Source: Bufo bufo
Taxonomy: Eukaryota; Chordata; Amphibia; Anura; Bufonidae
NCBI RefSeq assembly: GCF_905171765.1
Contig: NC_053390.1
Coordinates: forward strand, 140,215,468-140,279,467
Direction of reading: 5' to 3'
Length of the DNA stretch: 64,000 nucleotides
The notes under the pieces were generated by a model. The model was not told the DNA's origin, searched no databases, and worked only from the letters and a program-made list of their open reading frames with translations. This document shows positions 57,126 to 64,000 of this stretch, piece after piece (position 1 is the stretch's first letter; each line of letters starts with the position of its first letter). Both the position numbers and the translations under genes were made by a program.

Positions 57126-59274
57126 CTGTATGACAATACCAAGAATTTGGAGTCTAGTAGCGGAAAATTGGAGCTCTGACCACTGTAAAGATATAGTATG
57201 AAACTCATCAGCACATGTACATACATCACGGTGGTGAAAAGTGGATATTCACCATAAAAGAGGATTGTCCAAATATGGCATGAATACAGTATGTATAGCG
57301 TTGCTTACATAGAGAACAGTGTACGGAGCTCAAATCTTGAGACAGAGACTGGCTTCACGAAGAGAAAGTACAGACTATGTTATAAATCTGAGGGCTGCAT
57401 GTACTCACCCTGTTAAACCCAATTATTTTAACACCTTTTTAAAGCTTTGGAGGCAATTTTTGTTTTTTACGATTGCATTTAACTCATTTTTGGCTAAAAG
57501 TCATATTTTCAATTGGCCTTTATTAAAAATATTGAGCCATTCTGTCACAAAGAGTAAACTGTTTGTCTAGCTGTGTGACTGGTACTTGCCTGGTCATCAA
57601 ATAAACCTTATCTCTTAATTACTGAGAGGTCATAAACACTTATTTAAGTCACATTCTAAGATAAGGATTGAGCTTTAATAAGTGTTTATAATGTGAGAGA
57701 TCAGAGATAAGAAGTCCATCTGCTCCCCAGATGCCGGAAAAGACAGAAAAGCTAGTAGGGCATCTAGTAGAGCATGTCAGCTGTGTACAGAAAAAAGGAT
57801 TCCATATTGTTAATAAACAGAAAAAAATATATTTTTAGCTCAAAATAAGTACAATGCAATAATAAAACAAATTGCCCCCAAAGATGTACATAGCGTTTAA
57901 GCACACTGCCAACAAAGTAAGAGGGAGATGTCCAAACTTTTGTAAGTGTGGCTAAATTCTAGTTACCCTCATAGATGCTGAGATCAAGTCCTACTTCTAT
58001 ACTCTTGTATATACGGCTTGAGATGAAATCGCAACATCTACTGATTTATGAAGACAGGACCATAAAAATGCAACCATCTCAACCTGATTTTATAAGACAG
58101 CATACATCTCAATGAGGTGTGGTGCCAAACGGGTCACTACATTTATGCTAATTGGCGAGCACATTTGCTTCAAGCACTTCTCTGTCCCACTTTGATGGAG
58201 ACCATATTTGCCTAATGAAATGAAGAAATACTAAATTCAATTTTCTGGGAAGATCTATAGAAATATGCTGCACATCACCCAAAGATCTCTGTGACATATT
58301 AAGAACAGCCAGTACATGCATATATTTTACTTTGCTTAAGGCAAGTTTCTATAAATTAGCCATTTTTATACAGCTTGAAAGTCCATGGCTGTATGCTATT
58401 AGCTGACCATTCACCCAGCCGAATGTCACAACTTTATAATATTGGCAGGTCTAAGCTTACGGCATACCAATTAAATGAGCAGAACATAGATGGTTTAATA
58501 TTCTTTGGTGGTTGTCAGCTTTGGAGTAACCTTTTTTGCTGGAAAAGTCCTCGACAATTAGCTATTCACAGGCTGCCCGCTGCTATGGCCCACATCAACC
58601 AGCAGTAATATTTGGGGAAATCCAGCAAATTTTCAGTTCTCTGCATTATTTATGCACATTGCGCAATTCCCATTGAAAGCAGCCTGTGTGATGAGTGGCC
58701 ATGCAGGGTCCTCTACAGTATGTTCCTTGTCAAAACTTTCTGCTGTGGCTAATAAATGAGGGTCTACAATTATAGTCCATTTATTTATTTTTTCCAGAAG
58801 AAGCGCCATTTTTCTATATGGTTTCTCTCTGGTATTGCAGATAGAATGGAGCTGAGCTGCATTACCAGACACAGCCCATGGATATGAGTGCATCTGGAAA
58901 AAAGAGAAAAACATTTTTTTTCTATTTTTATGTAGCCACTTTTTCAGTTATTTTATTGTTTTCTCTTAAATTCATAGAGCAACAAACATTAACATACATT
59001 AAGATTTTTTTTGTGGTTTATATAACATTTATATAACAATATAGTACAGAAAGATTTTATTTTTATTATAGCCAGGGGTAATACAAATAGAATAGACATG
59101 AGAAAACTTTTTGAAATTTGTTTCACGCTGAATTTTCCTAAATATTTTTTTTTCTTGTTCGATTCGATTCTACAGGAAATAAACATGCTACAATTGGCCT
59201 GAAAATTGGTTTATCATGTAAAGGGTTAGGTGGTACTCCAACTTTAGTGTTGTGGATAACAGGAGATGGGTCCC
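57126..59274. other. Unassigned, non-repetitive sequence
   Basis: No transposon signature over 2.1 kb, the longest such stretch in the window. No convincing frame. 58100-58640 looks like unique sequence and is a candidate for conserved non-coding DNA. Confidence 0.35.
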
Positions 59275-59420
59275 AGGCCAAACACAATAATAAAAATGAC
59301 TCCTGTATTCCACTGGATTGCTTTAAAGTGCTGTATTATTTTATTAGGTGAGTATCCAGTCAATAAGTGAACATTTTCGGCCCAAAGGCCTTCTTCAGAG
59401 TACTACAATACATACATAAA
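59275..59420 (-). repeat. Penelope-type tail with hammerhead-like core
   Basis: Minus strand 59400 to 59372: CUGAAGA, A, stem GGCC-UUUG-GGCC, GAAA. Downstream sense sequence leads to a gtgctgtattattttattagg tail. The boxes match the hammerhead core; the extra A before stem II and the weak stem III are departures. Confidence 0.6.
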
Positions 59421-60539
59421 GAACAATCAATATGACGGGTATGTCGTCAAAATTTTGATGTATCAAAGTTAACAAAACTAAAAGTAAGATCAAAGTAAGT
59501 GGAAATAACAGATCCTATTGGATATATGCATGCACATGGACATCCTATCCTGTGGGGATATACTTTGCGGGCTCCGTTCTATCAGGTATTGGTGGCTTAT
59601 CCTAACGATATGTGAGATGGAACAACCCGTTTAATAACACGAGTATAAAAATGTTGTTAGTGCTTTTGCTGTAACTACCCGTTATTTTACAGTAATATGC
59701 AACGTGTTTAAAAACACAGGTATAATAATGGTGTTATTGCCATAAAATGTTTTTGCTGTAACAACCCGTTATCTTTTAGTAATATACAACACATTTAATA
59801 ACAGGGGTATAATGCACTGAAATGTTTTTTAGAAGAAAAAAATGCTCACCTGCTCAGCTTTTGGGATGCTGGTAATAAGCCTATGATCTGTAGAAACTTG
59901 AGGGTAACAAAAAAAATTTTTTTAATAGCTGGTTGTCTGGTCTTATACAGAAATTTTTTTATTTATTTTTCTTTCAGACTTTTTAAATGGGCAGAACTAG
60001 CTGGCAAGCTGGCAGACGCTGTATTAAACACACAATTCGGAGTGACCAGTCCCTGTCTGTCTGCTTTCTCTAATTAAAATCCCTAAAGTATACCTAATTA
60101 TATCCCTATACTATCATTATAGTATCCCTATCACACTACATTAGTGGCTTGTGTCTGCAATTATTTTTTGACAGAAATTGCCACAACACATCCTGCCACA
60201 TCCACAGCAGAGAGCAGAATGGCGTCTGGCTTGCTCACTGCATAAGGACCTGCCTGCATACTGCTTCCTGACAGGCTGTCTGTCATCCTCTGATCCAATC
60301 AGGGAAAGCCCTTCCTCCCAGTTCATACCAGTGTCATGTGATCCTCCATCTTCTTCCTCCCTCATGGTTTTTTTCACCAATACTCACAGTAACATAGCGC
60401 TAGGAGCCATATTTACTAAAGTAGTCCAAAACGCCAAAAGTTTGGATTTATTTGGAAACTAATTCTACAAGATTTGTAGCTAATCGGATTAATTTAAAAC
60501 CGATTCACTCATCTCTAAGATAGAGTCAGATCCCTATAC

Positions 60540-60540
<1 letters not shown>
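59421..60540. other. Unassigned sequence, no gene seen
   Basis: A loose repetition of taacaacccgtta-type blocks near 59610-59790. 60490-60530 is a decayed end of the gatgag repeat group. No coding signal. Confidence 0.4.

Positions 60541-60583
<43 letters not shown>
60541..60583. repeat. (ATT)n microsatellite
   Basis: About 14 uninterrupted att units. Confidence 0.97.
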
Positions 60584-60585
<2 letters not shown>

Positions 60586-60644
60586 TGGCTTTAATTAAAT
60601 TCACTCAAATCCACTAATACAAAAATGTAAAAAAAATTAGGCTA

Positions 60645-60890
60645 CTTTGACACTTGCGGCAAAGTGATCCGGCAAGCAGTTCCGTCGCAAAACGTATGCC
60701 AACTGATGGCATTAGTAAGACTGATCAGGATCAAAATGCATTGAAATGCCGGATCCGTCTTTCCGGTGTCATCCGGCAAAACGGATCCAGCATTTATTTT
60801 TTTTACCTTTTTTTCAGTCTGCGCTATTTTGAATGCCGTATCCGGCACTAATACATTCCTATGGAAAAAAAATGCCGGATCCGGTACAAC
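60645..60890. repeat. Degenerate MITE with atgccggatccg blocks
   Basis: gatccggcaa, aatgccggatccgtc and tgccggatccgg give internal mirror symmetry around 60770. The ends are not defined. Confidence 0.55.
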
Positions 60891-60992
60891 AATTATATAT
60901 TAGAAAGTCTAAAACCAGCCATACACATTAGATATGGGCAGATATTTTGCCTTTGGCAGCAGCCACATACTCAAATGGATATATAAAAACAA

Positions 60993-61169
60993 TTGGGGTC
61001 ATTTATCAAAATAGTGTAAAGTAGAACTGGCTTAGTTGCCCATAGCAACCAACCAGATTCAACCTTTCATTTTCCAAAGGAGAAGTCAAAAATGAAAGAT
61101 GGACTCTGATTGGTTGCTATGGCCAACTAAGCCAGTTCTAATTTACACCAGTTTGATAAATGACCCCAA
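60993..61169. repeat. Foldback MITE, arms about 75 bp
   Basis: ttggggtcatttatcaaa mirrors tttgataaatgaccccaa. aactggcttagttgcc and ggccaactaagccagtt pair, as do caaccaaccagatt and tctgattggttg. Confidence 0.9.
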
Positions 61170-62351
61170 ATATTGTGTAAATTGACTTCTGTTATGAGTT
61201 ATAATGCCAGTTTAATGGACGGATAATAATTTATTAGATAAAGGATGTTGTAGACGGGGGGGGGGGGGGAATTAAAGTCTGCAGACAAAAGGTCAACTTT
61301 ATTGTTTGCCATTTATCACAGAGGTGCTAATGGAATTTAAAAAAAAAATGCAAAAATGTACTGCTTTTCCAGATAATGTAGAGATGCTAATGTAAATAAT
61401 GCATGCCACCCGAAGCTGCTAAATATATCCATAGACCAGAAGTTACCCTTTAAAAACAGCCTTGTCATAATTCATGCTTTGCAAGAAATACCTTAAGCTT
61501 TAATGATCAGGGAACTTGGGTGCTTCTTTGGTCACAAGCGCTGTGATTTTCGGTCTTAGGAAACCTACTAATTACATATTGGTTAAAAGGATTAATATTT
61601 CATATTTGTGTTTGGTATACCAGGGTTGGTAAAAATATTCTGGAAAACTTGCTGGTCATATTATCTTTCCCAGACATACCTACAAGAAGTTTTGGCTCAA
61701 ATTAGAATTATGCCATACAACTTTCCACTTTTTTAATGTAATTATCCAGCTTCCTGTCACATGACTAAGAAGAAGGTGAAAGGGGGGCAGGTTAAGACCA
61801 TTTAAAATTGCATAACGTAATCCAGATAGAGTTTATATCCCTGGAGATACACCTAGTTGCGTGGATCTCTCACCGATTCACAAATCTCGCCAATTGGTAT
61901 TTGATTATTTTATCCCTTTTATTTCTGCACTGTTTGCTTGTCTGTATGTTCTTTTTTGTCATCCTTTTGTAACCTTTTAGCACTGTACCTTTTTGTATAT
62001 TATTTAAACATTGCTGCTCTGAACGTACCCACACTGTAAGTACCGCTTTGCTGTGTTACCATTAAAGGCCAATGTGCTAGAGGCTTGCCTTTTATATGCT
62101 AAAATGCAGTGTGTTTCTGTAATAGTTGTGCATCTGTAGTGAGGGTAGAAGTGAGTTACAGTCACATCCAAGGTCACAGATGCAGTGAAATCCAGAGTAC
62201 CCCTTGTGGACTGTCATGTTGCATGTGTGCGAGATTGTGACAATTTATATAGTCTATGGGACAGCACTGTGGTCATACTGGGTGATTGGTGCAGGGAGGA
62301 GGAGTAGATAAGCTCTGCCCATTACCTATAAATGGTGTGTGTGAGTATATA
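61170..62351. other. Unassigned sequence with a G run
   Basis: A G run at about 61256-61270. 61355-61640 looks like unique sequence. No coding signal. Confidence 0.4.
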
Positions 62352-62712
62352 CAGTGGTCCCTCAAGTTACAATATTAATTGGTTCCAGAATGACCATTGT
62401 ATGTTGAAACCATTGTAAATTGAGTAATCTGTTCCAATGACCCAAATGTCATCCAAGATAAAAGAAAAAGAAGATATAAGAAAAATAAGCAGATAACTGA
62501 GACAGATAAAACAAGTCCTTACATATCACAGTCAGGAATACCTGCTAACTAGCAACCAATACTGCTATTTTACCAGAGACGTGCCCTTGATTGGTTGGAT
62601 ATGAGTCTGAGACATTGTATGTTGAGTCTAGTTTCAACTTATGATGGGTCAGAAAAGACCATTATATGTTGAAAATATTGTATCCTGAGGTCATTGTATC
62701 TTGAGGGACCAC

Positions 62713-62714
<2 letters not shown>
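62352..62714. repeat. Tigger/mariner-type MITE
   Basis: Ends cagtggtccctcaagtt and ttgagggaccactg are inverted, and TA precedes the left end. The cagtggtccctc end is typical of Tigger-group mariner elements. The interior pairs only partly; no coding frame. Confidence 0.85.

Positions 62715-62715
<1 letters not shown>

Positions 62716-62752
<37 letters not shown>
62716..62752. repeat. (TA)n microsatellite
   Basis: About 36 bp of TA directly next to the MITE end. Confidence 0.95.
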
Positions 62753-62758
<6 letters not shown>

Positions 62759-63229
62759 TTTCATTGTAATCCTGCCTGTGATGTTAATCAGATGACTGCT
62801 AAGAAGTGAGCTCTACAGTACAAGAAATGTCCGCCTGTTGCACAGCTCAATGTAGCATTGGAATGGAGTTCCTTGAGCCCATGGGGAAACGTTCTGAGGG
62901 CCCAACAGAACATTTCCTTATTCACTTTTAATTTTATTATATAAGAAATAGACCCTAGTGGTAAATTATTGGCTGTAAAGTCAGATCCATGATGAATAGA
63001 TTTCTGTTGGACCTTAGTGACCTTGCTTGAATAGAGAACATTATCATTTCGGCCGGAGGATCCTCTGGTACTCTGATGGGCCAGTACAAAAAATGGCTAA
63101 ATAGACAGTTCAAAGGCTGCACCATTTCTGGATTAGTTTAAAAAAAAAATGCATAAAATGTATTTAGCATACATATCTATGAACATTATGTAATTTCTGA
63201 TTATACATTCCCTTTACATGTTTCCAGCT
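62753..63229. other. Unassigned, one dispersed-repeat fragment
   Basis: 62755-62830 shares attgtaatcctgcctgtgatg with the 6261-6760 repeat group. Nothing else supported. Confidence 0.4.
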
Positions 63230-63555
63230 TTAATTGGGTTATTCATTTTTTTAAACTAATGTATCCCCTTTCATGTGGCTTACGACTATCACACTGAAAA
63301 AAATGACAATGTACACACAGCGCCCAAGGCTGCCTGACTGCGCAGGTGCAACCCACGTACATTGTGGGTTGTAGCCAGGCCTGGATGACGTGCAGAATGT
63401 ATGGCACTTGATCCAGGAAGGGCCGGGAGCCTAATTAGATCAAGGAGCGCAGCGCTGGCCTGGTAGGGACATTGTTATCATTATCAATGTGACACTTGTA
63501 AGCCACATGAAGGTGGACACATTAGTTAAAAGTAAATGACGGATAACCCCTTTAA
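63230..63555. repeat. TTAA-type MITE
   Basis: TTAA at 63230-63233 and 63552-63555. gggttattcattttttt mirrors aaatgacggataacccc. ttcatgtggcttac pairs with gtaagccacatgaa. Confidence 0.85.
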
Positions 63556-63848
63556 AAACCCCACACGTATTGAAAGAGGCATAGATACCGACAGCTGTTT
63601 ACTCTTGCACTTGTGCTATGTGCCTGGGGCACATGGAAGGTGAGATCAGAGGTCATTTGGAGAGCTTGAAGTTCTCTGTCTGCAATCTGAGAGCTGGTTA
63701 TCATCACCTCAAGCATGTTTCACTGTGAGTTTGCTGTGTGAATGTATCATTTATAATGCAGATAAGTAGCCAGTGCTGATGATATCAATAGCATTCATTA
63801 GAAACCTGACTGTCAATGAATTTCTTCACACTTTTATGTTTATGACTA
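63556..63848. other. Short unassigned gap
   Basis: No feature seen. Confidence 0.4.
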
Positions 63849-64000
63849 GAGATGAGCAAATTTCATGTTATGAAATTCGTTCACGCTTCGTGCCTTTAGA
63901 GGCATTCCGTTATTCATTCCATCATAATAGAAGTCTATGGCCTGCATAACGGATCCGTCCCGTTTCCGTTATGCAGGAGGAGACTCCCCTGCATAACGGA
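63849..64000 (+). repeat. Repeat cut by the window end
   Basis: Starts agagatgagcaaatttcatg, the same opening as the palindrome at 46312. 63940-64000 has ctgcataacgga in both orientations, so an inverted repeat is beginning. The rest lies outside the window. Confidence 0.6.

Overview
This window is vertebrate nuclear DNA and most likely comes from an anuran amphibian (frog or toad). It has no operons, ribosome-binding sites or intact host reading frames. It has tRNA-derived SINEs, L1-type and CR1/L2-type LINE remnants, Penelope-like elements, Helitron, hAT, Tc1/mariner and many TTAA-flanked MITEs. I recognise several repeat families as typical of large frog genomes from memory, not from a database search. 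I found no host exon, tRNA gene, rRNA gene or CRISPR array that I could defend. Every recognisable protein-coding stretch belongs to a decayed transposable element.

Layout. 0-3 kb: a SINE, then a 1.17-kb palindromic retroelement (1474-2646) with a 14-bp target duplication. Its loop carries what looks like a complete type I hammerhead ribozyme on the minus strand (1927-1996). 3-7 kb: a TTAA-type AT-rich DNA element and several MITEs. 7.4-10 kb: a Penelope-like retroelement with reverse transcriptase and GIY-YIG parts, inverted 170-bp terminal repeats and a 17-bp target duplication. 10-14.3 kb: MITEs and a 2.5-kb TTAA element with 350-bp internal tandem repeats. 14.5-19 kb: an L1 remnant invaded by a MITE and a CR1/L2-like LINE, then a Helitron helicase fragment and a Penelope-type tail. 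19-21 kb: MITEs. 20.8-25.3 kb: a 4.5-kb palindromic element with 1.14-kb arms, a GC-rich promoter-like loop and a Tc1 copy in one arm only. 26-34 kb: mostly MITEs and another TTAA element. 34.7-35.6 kb: a 960-bp GATA array. 37-40 kb: a SINE split by one hAT-like element, itself split by another. 43-44.7 kb and 54.1-55.8 kb: two further Tc1 copies. 46.3-51.1 kb: a large old palindrome that has absorbed a Penelope tail, a MITE and a 1.84-kb hAT-like element with a perfect 8-bp target duplication. 51-64 kb: sparse MITEs, simple repeats and unassigned sequence.

The genes do not work together in a pathway. The unifying biology is transposition. The most notable signal is the canonical hammerhead ribozyme, together with seven other sites with a hammerhead-like hairpin at Penelope-type termini, some in inverted pairs. 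Target-site duplications and interrupted repeats allow a relative order of insertions to be read in at least four places.
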